NCBI RefSeq assembly: GCF_014645375.1
Contig: NZ_BMLT01000013.1
Coordinates: forward strand, 73,667 to 137,666
From: Marinobacterium nitratireducens
GTDB lineage: Bacteria > Pseudomonadota > Gammaproteobacteria > Pseudomonadales > Balneatricaceae
DNA length: 64,000 bases
Reading direction: 5' to 3'
Shown: piece by piece, positions 1-15,000 of the stretch
Layout: every line of letters starts with the position of its first letter
Numbering within the stretch: the stretch's first letter is position 1
Made by a program: the position numbers and the translations under genes
Notes under the pieces: generated by a model
Seen by the model: only the letters and a program-made list of their open reading frames with translations
Database searches by the model: none
What the model was told of the DNA's origin: nothing

Positions 1-3000
1 TATATCGGGGGCAGCAGAGGAGATGTGCTGGTGGCCGGTGGCGATATCGACGTCGAAGCCTGCGCCGACGCCGACATTCTCGACGTCCAGGCCACGACCG
101 CGGCGGTGTCGGCGGGCCTGGTGGCCGTCAGTGGTGGCGGCCTGGAGCTCGTCAGCACCATCAACAACGATATCGACGCTCATATCAGCGGCGCGGTGCA
201 GCTGCTGGCGCTCGGCGACGTGACCGTCGAAGCCTGCGAAACCGCCTATATCGAGGGTGACGCGGCCAACGTTACCCTGGCGCTGGGCCTGGGGATAGCC
301 GTCGGCCTGTCCAATCTCTCGCACGCCATCATCAGCGATATCGCCGCCTATATCGATGACGATGTCGGCAACGGCTCCCTGATCGAAGCGGCGAATCTCT
401 CGGTGCTGGCCAGCGCCACCTCCGAGATTCCGGTGACCGCCTCGGCGGGCGTTGCCGCCTCCCTGATCACGACCCTGGGCAACAACGCCTACGCCACCAT
501 CGGCACCCGGGTCGATGCCCATATCGAGAATACCGAGGTCGTGCTCAGCGGCAGCCTGCTGGTCGACGCCAGCTCCACCCTCAGCGCGACCACCTTTGCC
601 GCGGGCGGCGCCCTGGGCGCGGTGGCGTCCGGTGCCATGATCGGCCTGGTCTATATCGGTCGCGACCTGCTCGAGCAGAGCAGCGTCTACGAGGTAACGG
701 CGGCCATCGGCGACGATTCCAGCGTGACCGCGGGCGCTGCCACCCTCAACGCCTTCGGCAACAGCACACTGCGGGCCGAGACCATCGCCGCCACCGGCGG
801 TCTCGTCGCCCTTGCCGGCGCGGACTCCGCGGTCATCAGCGACAATGCCTCGCTGGCGTCGATCGGCGAGGGGGTGGTGATCGAGGTCGGAACGCTGTCG
901 GTGAACGCGGTAAACAGTCATGATTTCGACTCCCAGGCCGACGCCGTGACCTTTGGCCTGATCGCCGGTACCGGCGCGGCGGCGATCAACATGGTCGACA
1001 GCGCCGCCGACGTCGATATTGGTCTGGGCAGCGGTGCAGCGACGACCCTGACAGCGGACAGCATCTTCATCAAGGCGGTCAATACCTTCCAGAAGAGCGC
1101 TTACGGGCAGAACGGTTACAACCTCGATTCGGGCTCGGCCGGCGGCGTCAATATCACGGTGCTGGAGAGCGGTACCGATATCTACGCCGACGCCATCATC
1201 GATATCGGGGCCGGCACCAGCATCACGGCCATCGGCAGCAACAGCGCGCCCGGCACCATCGAGATCGAAACCGTCATTTCCGGCACCGCCTACGACGCCG
1301 TGCGGGTCGAAAGCGTGTCCGGCTTCGGCATCTCCGCCGGCCTGTCGCGGATCGACTTCGACGGCGACAGCGAAATCAACATCGACGGCGCCACGCTGGA
1401 GAACCGCTCCGGCGACGTCACCCTGGCCGCGACCATCAACTCCGAGCTGCGCCCGAGCGCCAACCTGTTCGCTTCCGGCGCCATCACCGGCGCCGGTGCC
1501 GATGTCGAAGCCGACAACCGCGCCGACAATACCATCGACATCGACGACAGCTTCATCAAGGGCAGCACGGTCAATATCCAGGCCGGTCGCAACACCACCG
1601 GTGTCAGCAACCTGCTGGAATCGACCTCCAACGCCGAAATCACCACCGCCTCGCTGGTGGGCATCTCGGTGCCCGTCGTCACCGCCGAGGTCGACGAGAA
1701 CAATACCATCGATCTGAATACCGGCACCCATATCCAGGCGCTCAAGGACGTCAACCTGCTGACCCATACCGGCCTTGGGTCCGAGCGGGCCCGCACCGAC
1801 GGGCTGGTGCTGAACATCTCGCTGATTCCGTACGGCATGGAGGTGCCGGACGGCGCCAGCGACAGCTCGGACAACCGGGTCAATATCGACAGCAGCGTCA
1901 TTATCGAGGCGGGCCTCAACAATATCAGCGTGCTGCGGATACTGCCGGTATCGATCGGCGGGGTTGAAGGCACCGACCTTCTGAACGGCGACCTGACCGA
2001 CCGGCTCGACGGCAGCGAGTCTTCGCGCATGCTTACCGATGCCGAACTGGCGCTGATCGAGCTGGAAATCGAGGATGCCGACGGCAATATGAGCACCAAG
2101 ACGCTGCCGGCCGGGCTCAAGTACGAATACGAGTACCTGAGTGTCGATACCGTGGCCTTCTCGATCTCGCAGGGCACCATTATCCGCGCGGTCACCGGCT
2201 ACTTCGCCGACGGCACCGCCGGCCACTACTACAAGTACCGGCCGAACACCAGTGATGGCAGCGACTCGATCATCCTGGAGCAGCAGGATTTCACCCTGGG
2301 CAGCATCTGGGAGGATCTCGGCACCAGCGTCCCGGCCGACGACGCCGATCGCACCGTCTACGACAGCGATACCACCGCCAACTTCGCCATGGCGCTCGAC
2401 GGCAAGTTCTACGTCATCAAGCCGGTCGAGCTCGAAGTGCCGACGCTGTCCTACGTCAATGTCGGCAATCTGCTGATCGAACAGCGCGAGCAGCTGCTCG
2501 ACTGGATCGTCAGCCACGCCGGCGACGAAGAGGCGCTGGCCCGCTACCAGGTGCAGCTCGATGACCTGGATCAGACGCTCGAGGATCTCGGGCTGACGCA
2601 GTACTACACCCAGGTCAGCACGGGCGACAAGGTGCACGATGTCGCCACCGGAATTCGCTACGACTATCTCGGGCCAAACGACGGCATAATCCTCACCGAG
2701 GTAAACTTCGCGACTGACAGCGATTGGGAAGTCTCAACGGATCAGACCGGCGGCATCGCCAGCGACAACACCAACGGCCAGCTGGTGATCAGCCAGGAAC
2801 TGGATTCGCTGTTCCTCAATATCCCCGATATCTACGCCTCGCCCGGCTCGATCTTTATCGAGCGCGATAGCCTTGATCCGACCACCGAAGCCGATGCGCT
2901 GGGGGACTATGAGGATCTGGTGGACAGTTGGAACCTGATCGCCCGTTCCGGCGCCCAGATCGATATCGTCAACGATACGCCGTTCACCTCGGTGATCAAC

Positions 3001-6000
3001 GACGCCATCATCCTGGACAACAAGAAGGTCGAGGTCATCGACGGTGTCTACACGGTATTCGAGCCGGGCAACGTCTGGTTCAACTCGCAGCAGGCCTCCA
3101 CCAACGCCGCGGATACGGACCCGCCCTATATCAAGATCACCCAGGACTCGCTGTCGGCCAGCCAGTACGACCTGCCGTCGGAGCCGGCCAACCTGGCCAG
3201 CATTCTCGATGGCCTGTCCCAGGACATGTATATCGTCGGTGACGTCATCAACGAGAACGGTGGCCTTAAGATCGAGAACATCGAGGGCAGCATCATCGTT
3301 TCCGGCGAGTTGCGGGCCGAGTTCATCGATATCGTCGCCGGACAGGATTTCAGCCTCAATACCGAGGGCTGGTACCACACCAACAAGGACCCGCGCCAGT
3401 ACATCGACCTGGACGCCCAGCGTGCGCTGGCCATTACCAACACCCTCGTCGAGTACACCAACAGCACTGCGGACGAGCCGTCGGCATTCAACGAGCTGAC
3501 AACCGCTATCGAAACCGACAACTCCCGCATTCTGGCGCAGGGCACCGTGACCATCACGGCACGCTTCCTCAATATCAACGGCCTGATCCAGAGCGGCGTC
3601 GATACCATCACCGTCGATATCGCCTCGAGCTTCAATCCGGGCAACCAGACCACCAGCTTCACCGACAGCAACGGCATCACCCTCGCCGGCATCACCTTCG
3701 GGGCCGACGACGTGCCGGTCGACGGCTACTTCGACGCCGCGCGCCAGGCCATCGTGATCGAGGAGATCATTCCCCAGGGCGGCCAGATCGTGCTGGCCGG
3801 CCAGGTGCTGAGCACCGGTAACGGCCGCCTGCGCGTGGCCAACGGCTACACCAGCGTCGATATCGACAACCACAGCGGTTACGACCTGATTCTCGAGCGC
3901 ATCGACACCACCACCGACCGCAAGGGCCAGATCACCATCATCGACACCGCAACGCTGCGCAAGGACGTCTATGAGGTCTCGGCCGGCATGGTGATCCACA
4001 GCGTCTATTTCGGTACCGAGGCGGATGACCCTATCGCCGAGGACGGCACCGTCTCGGCAATTGACTACACCTTCCAGTCTGGCCTGTCTGATCTCGTCGG
4101 GGTACCGATAACGGCCGGCGTGGAGCTGATGTACGCGACCCGCAGCGGGCTGCACTATGTCTGGGTCGAGGGCCAGTCACTGACGGAAACCACCATCACC
4201 AACTACGAGGACAACAGCTTCAACCTGTTCGGCGACAACGCCTTCGCCGACCTGCTGGTGCGTGACGACAGCTGGGTCGACCAGGAAACCTTCTATACCG
4301 ACGCCCAGCCGCTGCTCGAATCCGAAACCCTGGAGATCGAGAGCGGCGGCGGTGTGCCGAGCTATGCGACCGGCGATGCCTACACCATCTATTACCGGCA
4401 GGTGCAGGAGGTCGAGATCGAGGCGCGCACCGATGTCACCAAGGTGTACGTCGGCGGTACCGAGACCGGGGCGAATGCAGGTCAGGGCGGCAAATGGTAT
4501 CTCTACAAGGGTACCGACGGCGCCAAGATCTACCTGCCAGGCGTCGATTACGACGGCCCCGAGGACGGAGACGGCAACCCCCTGGGCAATCCGGACTGGG
4601 AGGAGTACTTTGGCTCGGTCACCGTGGATACCTCGGACGACGGCCTCGGGGTGCTGAACTATGCCCTGAACCAGTACCCGGACAGCTTCGTCAACCGCTC
4701 GGTCGAGGGCGAGACCTGGACCACCGGCGGCGGCTGGCTGCGCGAGAAGACGGTGCACACCCAGATCACCGAGATCGTCGGCCTGCTCGATCTCTACACC
4801 CACACCCTCAAGGGCGACTATCCGATCGGCATCGACTTCATCGAGGATGTCGCGACGCCGAGCATCGATATCCGCACCCAGGGCAACCTGATCCTCGAGG
4901 GCGACATGGAATCGCCGGAGCACGGCACCATCTACCTGCAGTCGTACACGGGCTCGGTGACCGCGTCCGAGGGCGTCGCCATCTACGGTGCCACGCCAGA
5001 GGTGCACGCGGGCTCCGGCAGCGACGACATCATCTGGATCAACGTCGAGGGCAACAAACTCGCCGAGGATGCCGATCACAGCAAGACCGACGACCTGGTC
5101 ACCCTGAAGAAGGGCGAGCTGGTCGAGCGCAACGACGGCCTCTACCGCTTTACCGGCAATGGTACCGTCGTCGACACCAATGGAGATGACGCCGAAGTCG
5201 GTATCGCCGGACTGGAGCTCAAGCTGAGCGAACAGGATTTCAGCGACCGTCGCAACTGGCTCAAGCTCGCCGACGCCGGGCTGATCGCGATTGCTGGCGG
5301 CGATATCACCATCAACGCCATCTCGCTCGACAACGCCAGCAGCCGGCTCAAGATCGCCGAGGTGGATTCCGGCCACGGCGATGTGCTGATCAACGCGCCT
5401 GACGGTATCTACGCCGCGGGCGCTTCGTCCCAGATCACCGGCGAGCGGGTCGAGCTGTACGCCTCGGACGGCTACATCGGCAGCGCTGCCCTCAAGCTGA
5501 ACGTCGACAGCGATATCGACGGTATCGCCAAAACCGGCGGCCTGGCGGCGCTCGCTTATGGCGATATCTATATTAGCGAGACCAACGACACCGATACGGC
5601 CGGGAACCTCAAGCTGGCCGCGCCGAAGTTCTGGAACGGCAATGCCGCGGTCGAGTCGACCGACGGTAACGTCTGGCTGCAGACCACCAACGGCTCGATC
5701 CTGGATGGCATCGTCGAACTGTTCCGGCCGGGCGACGCCGGTATCACCCTGACCTACGATGACCTGTCCGCCGAGCTGAAAGCGGCCTACGACAATAACG
5801 AGTTCTCGCTCGACGCCGCCCAGTATCCGGTGTCTCCGGGGCTGATGCGGGTGCTCTTCCCGCACACCGACTTCCTGGGCCTGACCCAGATCACCTCGGC
5901 TGCCGAGACTCCGAACGTCATCGGCGCCGAGGTGACCCTGATCGCCGGCGGCGCCTCGGGCGGTATCGGTCGCCTGTCCGACCGGCTCTCGCTGGATCTG

Positions 6001-9000
6001 ACGCAGGACTGGATGCTGCTGAGCCCCGCAGAGAAGGAGGCGCTGTCGAGCGCCACCGCAGAGGATATTATCGGCGTGCTCTACGAGCTCTATCGCTACA
6101 AGGGAAGCCTGCAGAACGGCGTCGATCTCTCCGACCTGGACTTCGACACTTCGGACTGGGAGCGCATCGCGGTCGACTTCATCTCCAATCTCGACCGCAA
6201 TAGTCCGCAGGAAATCGATATCGACAACGGCGATACGGTGCTGCTGCAGTACAACGCCAACAGCTATGGTCTCTATCGCTACCTCGGCGACGACGACAAC
6301 GCACTTGATCTGAGCGGTGAGGATTTCCGCGACAGCACCCGCTGGGAGCTGATCCTGGCCGATCACGCCACCGACGACAACCAGGCCGCGACGCTGGCCA
6401 ACGGCGATATCGTCGCCAACAAGCGCGCGGTGGTTCGCCTGACGCTGCAGCTGTTCGACGACCTCGATATCGAGGCCGATACCTCGCTGTCGATCGATGC
6501 CGGCAATACGGTGGTGATCGGCACCGACGGCGATTTCCTCATCGACCATATCAAGGTCGACGGCGACATCCGCCTCAAGGCCGCGGGCAGCGTCTATGAC
6601 CTCGGCCTCGACAGTGAAGCGGCCATCAGCACCTTCGGCGACCTGATCATGAGCGTCGGCGGCTCGATCGAGGCCGACAACAACGCCAGCGACTCGCCGC
6701 TGCGGGTGCAGCTGGCCGACGGCAGCCAGCTGAGCGTCGATGTGGCCGGGGATATCTACCTGATGCAGGTCGACGACGCCCTGTCGGTGAGCTCGGATTT
6801 CAGCAGCCTGGTCACCAGCAGCAGTACCGACGCTATCGACGACCTGATCGCCTATCGCGTCGAGGCGGGCGGGGTGGTCAAGATCACCGTCGAGAAGGGT
6901 GACCTCGAAGTCGGCTACGTGACGTCGGCGCAGTCGGTCGATCTGCGCGCCGAGAGCGATATTTTCGACTTCTACAACGACAGCGCCAAGCCGGTGGTCA
7001 ATATCTTCACCGGCGATCTGACCGATCCGGCGACCGGTAACGTCTACCTCGAAACCACCAACGGCAATATCGGCAGGGCGGACAACTATCTCGATGTCGA
7101 GATCCTGAAAGGGGACCTCAACGTCGATGTCGCGCTGAATGCGTTCATCAACAGCATCGATGACCTGCGGGTCGGCACCATCCTGTCGCAGGACGGCAAC
7201 GTCACCCTGGATGTCGAGGGTATTGCCTATATCGGCGTGATTACGGCGCTCGGCGACGGCAGTGCCGATCCCGTCGGTTCGCTCTCCGACGGCCTGGTCA
7301 CCATCGATGCCAGCGACAGCATCGTCGATCGGCGCAACGACACCACGCCGAACATCATCGCCACCGGCGCGCTGCTGATCGCGGGCCTTGGCATCGGCAG
7401 CGCCGCCAACCCCTTCGATACGCAGGTCTCGCGACTCGAGGCCAGCATTCCGGGCGGCGGTATCTGGCTCGACAACAAGGGCGATATGAGTATCGGCAAT
7501 ATCAGCGCCGCCTACGTCGGCATCGGCGCCCTCGGCACCGTCGATATCTCGGTCTTCAGCGACCTGACCGTGGACGAGCTGATCGACAGCGCCGGTGGCC
7601 CGGTGCTGCTTGACGCCGACGAGGACATCATCGTCAACAACGGCATCCTGAGCGGCGGCGGCTACGTAGTGCTGCACGCCGATGAGGATATCGAGTTCAC
7701 CGCAAACGGCTACATCGATACCGAGAGCGGCGGGGCGAGCGTGATGCTGGTGGCGGACTATGACGGCGCCTCGGGTGGCGGCATCGAGATGGCCGACGGC
7801 TCCTATATCGACGCCACCGATGGCTTTATCGATCTCGATGCCACCGACGACATTCTTCTCAGCTACCTGACCACCACCACCCAGGCCGATGTGAAATCCT
7901 CCAGCGGCAGCATTCTCGACAATGGCGACAGCGACGTCGAGGTCCGCGCCGCCAGGCTGCAACTGCGGGCGGCGGACGATATCGGTCTCAACTCGGACGA
8001 GATCGAAACCGACGTCGATTACCTCGAGGCCGTGGCCAGCGGAGGGAATATCTTTATCGATGACCAGAACGGCCTCATTATCGGCATGCCGGATCTGACA
8101 TCGATCGTCACTGGCATCGCCGGGCTGGTGGCGCCGGCGTTCGAGGGCCAGGCGCTCAATACGGCGCTGCTCGGGCTGTTCGCCAAGGAAACCATCCGCG
8201 TCACCACCACAGGCTTTATGCGGGTACGGGAAGATGTCGAGTCCAGTGACGACCGTGTCACGCTGCGCACCATCGACTCGGCGGCGATGACCCTGTTGCC
8301 GCAGCCGGATGACAGCGATGCGGTATCGGCGCTCGATGGCAGCGATGCCGACGAAGACCTGACGGTCGAAAACAACGCCACCATCAAGGGCGCGCTGAGA
8401 ATCACGCTGCTGGCCGGCGACGATCTGATTCTCAAGCAGGGCTCGCTGCTCACCACCGATGCCGACGGCGTCACCGGTGTGGACGACAGCATCCGGCTGC
8501 GTATCGACTACGGTGATGCCGACGACAACGTCGGCTTTGGCGCCGGTGGCAACGCCTTCAATACCGGCGCGCGGCTCGACCTGCTCGGCGCCGTCTCGAC
8601 CACCACGCTGGAGATTACCGGCGAGGGCGACGACGACACCTTCTATCTGAGCCCCACGTCCCTGAGCGGCCATACCAGGGTGATCGGGGACCGCACCGGC
8701 AGCGCGAGCGATTCGGATCTGTTCGTGCTCGATCATCTGCCCAGTATCACCAGCACGCACGACCGGCCGGACCATCTGCTGGCCGACGGCACCGACGGGG
8801 CGGTACGGGATACCATCGATCTTGACGGCGTCGGCGGCAGCGACCGCTACGTCGTCAATATCAGCGGTGATGCCACCAGTTACCTGGTTAACGTCAAGGA
8901 TACCGGCGCGCCCAACGATGGCGCCGATACGCTTGGCATCTTCACCCTGAACGAAGTCGGAACCGATCCGTTCGACTGGACGCATCCGCAGGTCTCGAAC

Positions 9001-12000
9001 CGGCTGTCCGGCGATGGGGCGGGCAGCGATCCGGATACCGACGATATCTTCCTGCTGCGGCGCAACTTCGTTGCCTACCTGACGCAGACCGGCGAAGACG
9101 ACGGCTTCCTCACCTTCGACGACAACTACGAACGCATCAACTACGACAGTTCGATCAACGGCCGCCTGCTGATCAGCGCCGGTGACGGTGACGACCAGTT
9201 CTATATCGACGACAACAGCGCCATCACCACCCTGGACGGCGGTACCGGCAACGATCTGTTCCAGACCGGACAGGTGTTCGGCAACAACCCCAACGGCTAC
9301 TACTACGATGCCGCTAGCGTCCAGCACTATGTCGGTACCACCGAGCTCGATATCGGCCTGCCGACCGGAGAGTCCGGGACAGACGATAAGGGTTTCTACG
9401 AGGTATTTGACAATGGCACCGTAGAGACGAGGGTCTACGGGCGCAGCGTCGCCACCGATATCCAGAATATCGATCTGACCTCGGACCGCGACGATATCGA
9501 GCTGCTGCAGATCACCCGCGGCTTCCTCAGCCGCGGCATTACCCAGGCACTGACCGCCTACGGCGGCGAAGACAGCGATACCTTCAATGTCTACAGCAAC
9601 AAGGCGGTGCTGCGGATGGAGGGCGAATCGGGCAACGACACCTTCGTGATCCGGGCCTTTATCGCCGAGGACGACATCATCCTCGACGGCGGCGGTGACG
9701 ACGACTACTTCGAGTACAACATCAACGCCCCGGTCAGCATCAACGGCGGCCTCGGCTTCGATACCGTGGTGGTCATCGGCACCGAGCGGCAGGACGTTTT
9801 CATCATCAACGAAGACGGGGTCTTCGGCGCCGGGCTTAGCGTCAACGTCGACGGCGTCGAGGAGGCCATCGAGGTCGACGGTCTCGAGGGCGACGACATC
9901 TTCTATATCCAGGGCACCCGCGACGATGTCATCACCACCGTGATCGGGGGCCTGGGCAGCGACAGCTTCATCGTCGGCGGCGACGTTATCGAGGATGTTA
10001 TCAGCCAGAACCTCGACGGCGTCAGCGCGGTGATCAACCACGGCGCCAACAGCGCGCCCGACAGCGACTACGACAACCTGCTGGTCGACGGCATTCCGAT
10101 CACCATCGCCACCGCGTCCCAGGGCAAAGTGATCATCGATCAGGACGAAAACGGCTCCCGCGGCACCGAATCGCCGGGCTTCACCCGCGTCACCGAGGAC
10201 CGCGTCGGCGACTTCGACGAGTACTGGATCTCGCTGTTCGATCCGGGTGATCTCGACAGCAGCACCGTGGCGTACCTGACGATCTCGGCGGCGCAGTCGT
10301 CGAGCTACGACCGACGCCTGCCGACGCGCCCGTTCGTCGGTGACGACCCGGGTCCGGAGGGCACCGCTCCCCACGTCGCCGAGTCCATCGAGATCTCCCT
10401 CGACGGCGGACTTACCTGGCAGGCCGCCGGCGTGCTGACCTTCACCGCAGCGACCTGGGATACCCCGCAGCGGGTGCTGGTACGCGCCCTTCACGATGAC
10501 GCCATCGAAGGCGAGCGCAAGGTGATGATCAGCCACAGCCTGAAGGTGCAGAGCGACAGCCAGGCCGATATCGACGCCTTCGACTCGGTCGCCATCTCCA
10601 ACGTCGAAGTGCAGGTGATCGACGATGACCTCGGCACCCTGCTGATCGAGCAGCTCAACGCCGAAGGCAAGGTCGACAATTTCACCCAGGTGCTCGAAGG
10701 CGTCGATATCTACGACGGCGACGGCAACCTCATCGCCAATAGCGCCATCAGCGATACCTACCGGGTGCGCCTCTCCACTCTGCCGACCGCCGATGTGACG
10801 GTCGAGTTCGACTTCGATTCGAGCCAGCTGGCGCTGTTCGACAAGGACGGTGTCGAAGTGACCTCGCTGACCTTCAACGTCGGCAACTGGGACGACTGGG
10901 TCACGCTGACGATTCGTGCGGTCGAAAATAACCTGGCGGCCAACAGCCAGATCGTGCGCATCCAGCACAGCTTCACTAGCGACGACCCCATCTACGACTC
11001 GCCGGACGGCATCACCCGCTTCGACATGGACGGTAGCTGGATCCTGGACGGCTTCCTGGCCGGCGACGTTATCACCGTCAGCGGCAGCGTCCACAATGAT
11101 GGCACCTATACGGTGGTCGAGGTCTCGGAGAAGGTACTGACGCTGTCCTCCGGTGACCGGTTGATCACCGATATCGCGACCGACATGACCATCAGTCGTG
11201 CGGGCGTGGTGCTGTTCAGCGGTGTCGCCAACTTCGATAACAACCTCGAGGGCCCGAACCCGGTCGAACTCGATGTACGCCTGCTCGATGACGACGCGCC
11301 GCGTGTGCTGGTCACCGAGTCGTTCGGCAGCACCAAACTGGTGAAAGGTCAGGCCGACGGCACCGACGACTACAGCCTGCGGCTGGTCAGCGAACCGAGC
11401 GATCCGGTCACCGTGAGCCTGTTCGGCGACGGCCAGACAAGGGTCATCAGCGCCGAACAGGACGGCAGCGACCGCCTGATCGCCACCGCGCTGGGCGATG
11501 CGGTGTCCGTCGATGTGACGGTCGGGACCGACACCACCGACAACGAAGGCACGGATGTCACGCGTTACACCCTGGTGCGGACCGACGGCAAGAGCTGGTA
11601 CGAGGACGGCTTCAAGGTCGGCAGCGACTTCATTATCGACAACGAAAGCTTCACCATTGCCGACAGCAGTGACTTCCTCAAGGTCAACGGAATCGCCGAC
11701 GAGATCGACGACCTGACCGATGCGGTGACGCAGTCCGTGCTGTTCCTGACCCTGTCCGGTGACCTCTCGGCCAGTGGCCTCGATATCTCCGATGGCAGCC
11801 ACAGCTTCCAGCGCCTGGCGTACGGCGTCGAATTCGACGCCGACAACTGGTGGCTGGAGGTCAAGATCCTGATCGAGGCCGATACCGACTTCGTGGCCGA
11901 TCCCAGCCAGCAGTTCGTGCGCAACGAGCCGGTACGGGAGCACCTGATCAACCGCATCGCCGGACCGCTGATCATCGAGGGCGGCGTCGCTGCAAACAAG

Positions 12001-15000
12001 GACCGGTCGCTGAAGCTGGCGGTAATGTTGCCGAGCGAGATCAACGACGACACCCTGCCGCCGCTCGATATCGACATTGACACTGTGGAATCGGAGCAGG
12101 CCGACCAGCTGCGTGTCTTCAACGACTCCAGCGTGGTGGACGATGTCGGCTGGCTGCAAAGCGTCGAGCTCGACAACTCGGTGGTATCGCTCGACAACGC
12201 GGTGAACCTCTCAGGTCTCGGCATGAGCCTGCTGGGCGCCGACGAGGCGGCGGAGTACAGCCTGCTGGAGGGCATGTCGCGGCCGCTGGAAGTGGATATC
12301 AGCGATGAACAGGACGGCTCCGGCCTGATCGTGTTCCCGGGCGGCATTACCTTCGACGATATCGAGATCACCGAGATCATGCTGGGACAGGGCAACGACA
12401 CCCTGACCATCGACGCCACCAGCGCTGGTACGCCGGGGGCCGAGGAGTACGTGGTCACGGTGGTGCACGGCGGCGGCAACCGCTACCTGACCGATAGCGA
12501 GGGCGAAGAGCTGGAAGACGATGACGGTCTGCCGATTATCGGTGGCGACCATATCATCGTTAACGGTGGTGGCGGCGCCGACTCGCCGCTGGTGATCTAC
12601 GGCGATACGTCCCAGGACGGTGCGCGCTACGACTCGCGTCCGGACCTCGGCGTCTACAACGGCAACGCCACCTTCTTCAACCGCCACGGCGACGACATCA
12701 TCGACGCCTCAGCGTCGGAGTTCTCGGTCACCATCTACGGCGGTCGGGGCGATGACACCCTTTACGGCAGCCAGGACGACGATCAGCTGGCCGGCGGTTC
12801 CGGCAACGATACCATCCACGGCGAAGCCGGCAACGACCACATCTATGGCGACTCCGGTTTCAACCTCGACTTCGCCGTGACCAAGGACGACAGCGATATC
12901 GCCGTCGTCGCCCGCCTGCTGACGGTACCGACGGTGAACGCCAGCCCCGAGCTGACCGCCGATGCCGTGACCGAAATCGACGGCGACGAGGAAACCACCA
13001 CCACGGTTATCCTCGCAGGCGAGGATCATCTGTACGGCGATGCCGGCGCCGATATCATCTTCGGCGACCACGGCGAGATCCTGCAGGCCGACGGCGGCGC
13101 CGCGCGGCTGCTGCAGAATTACCTGGTGACCTATATCGGCACCGTCGAACCCGCCAATGGCGAGATGGATACCATCGAGGGCAATGCCGGTCATGCCGAT
13201 ACCGAAGAGGGCGACCGTATCCTCGGCGGTGCCGGCGGCGACTGGATAGATGCCGGCGAGGGCCGCAATATCGTGCTCGGTGACCTCGGCTTTATCGACT
13301 ACGTGACCGCCGATACCGATGATCTCGACGATATCGATCTGATCCGGAGCACCGACGTCGACATCGGCGGCGGCGATACCATCGTATCGGGTGCATCCAG
13401 CGACATCATTATCGGCGGTTTCGGCACCGACCTTATCGATGCGGGTCAGGGCGAGAACAATATCGTCATCGGCGACCACGGTTTGATTGCCTCGGCCGCC
13501 TATCAGGGCAGCAGCGATCTCGATGCGCCGCTCGACGGCCATCCGATCACCCTGGGACGGATCGAAACCATCGAGCCCGACACCGGCGGTGGCAACGACA
13601 TCATCAGCACCGGCCTCGGTCGCGACATCATCCTTGGCGGCTTCGGTGACGACCGCATTTTCGCCTTCGGTTCGAAGCTGGATGACGAAGACAAGGTCGT
13701 CGTCGATCCGACTGGTGCCGCGGATGACAAGCGCAACCTGGTTATCGGCGACAACGGCTTTATCGACTATGTCATCGAAGACGGCGATGCCAGCGATATC
13801 GACCGTATCTGGTCGCTTGAAGAGGACGCGCCCGAGTTGGGCGGCAACGATCTGATCTACACCGGCGATGACAACGACATCATTATCGCCGGCACCGGTG
13901 CCGATGAAATCCATGCCGGCAACGGCGTCAACCTGATAATGGGCGACAGCGGCCGTCTGACGTCTGCGGTGGCCGACGACCCGCAGACCTGGTCGGCGCA
14001 CGACTTTACCCTGGGCCTGATCCAGAGCACCGGCTGTGACGACGGCGATGGCGAAGTGATCATCACCGGCGACGAAAATGATGTCGTCTTCGGCGGTATC
14101 GGCGGCGACTTCATCAACACCAACGGTGGCAACGATATCGTGCTTGGCGGCAATGGCGTGATCGGCTATGCCGACACCGAGATCGACGGCGTGCTGGTGT
14201 TCGAGGATCCCGATGACGATATCGGTGTTATCGACTATATCGCCAGCGATTACGCGCCGGGCGACGATCATATTGAGGGCGGAACCGGCAACGATATCCT
14301 GGTCGGCGGCGGCGGACGCGACTATATTACCGGCGGCGCGGGCAACGACCTGATATTCGGTGACCACGGGCGGCTGGAGGGCAATCTCGATCCCGAAAAC
14401 GGCTTCGGCCTGCCGCTTGCCGCGCTCTTGCCGGCGTTCAGCTTCACCTCGATCAGCACCGAAGAGAAGGTTTTCGATCATCACTGTGATGAGTTTAATG
14501 GTGATCTCTACGGCGACGACGACTATATCGAGGGCAACGAGGGCGACGATATCCTGATCGGTGGCCAGGGCTCGGATGCCATCCTCGGTGGTGCGGATGA
14601 CGACGATATCGCCGGCGGCCATGCGCTCGGCGGCTTCGGCATCGAAGCAGACGGCACGCTGACCCCGGTCGATAGCGCCGTGCTGGCGATGGTCGCGGAC
14701 GGCTACGACGACGGCGACTTTATTGACGCCGGTGCGGGCGACGATCTGGTGGTTGGCGACAACGCCCGCTTCGAGCGCCGTCCCGACTCGCAAAGCGAGC
14801 GCATCCGCGTGCTCGAGGGCAGCGTGATCTACGGCGAGACCATTGGCAGTAGCGACGGCCTGGTCCAGGTCACCGCGGATTCGCAGCTCAACCCGACCGG
14901 CGCGGTCGCGCGGGTGGTGCAGCTGCTGGCCCATTCCGACGCTGATGAGGCAACCCCCAGCCCGAGTCACGGCGACGACTATATCGCCGGCGGTGCCGAC

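Noticed and set aside
4177..12159. A 2,660-codon open frame on the minus strand inside the giant gene (also 2734-4155, 12709-15702 and 15913-19155)
   Set aside because: All lie opposite the giant gene, whose Asp/Gly/Ile-rich GC-biased codons suppress antisense stops. The translations are low-complexity without domains, and the plus-strand frame carries RTX and protease motifs.
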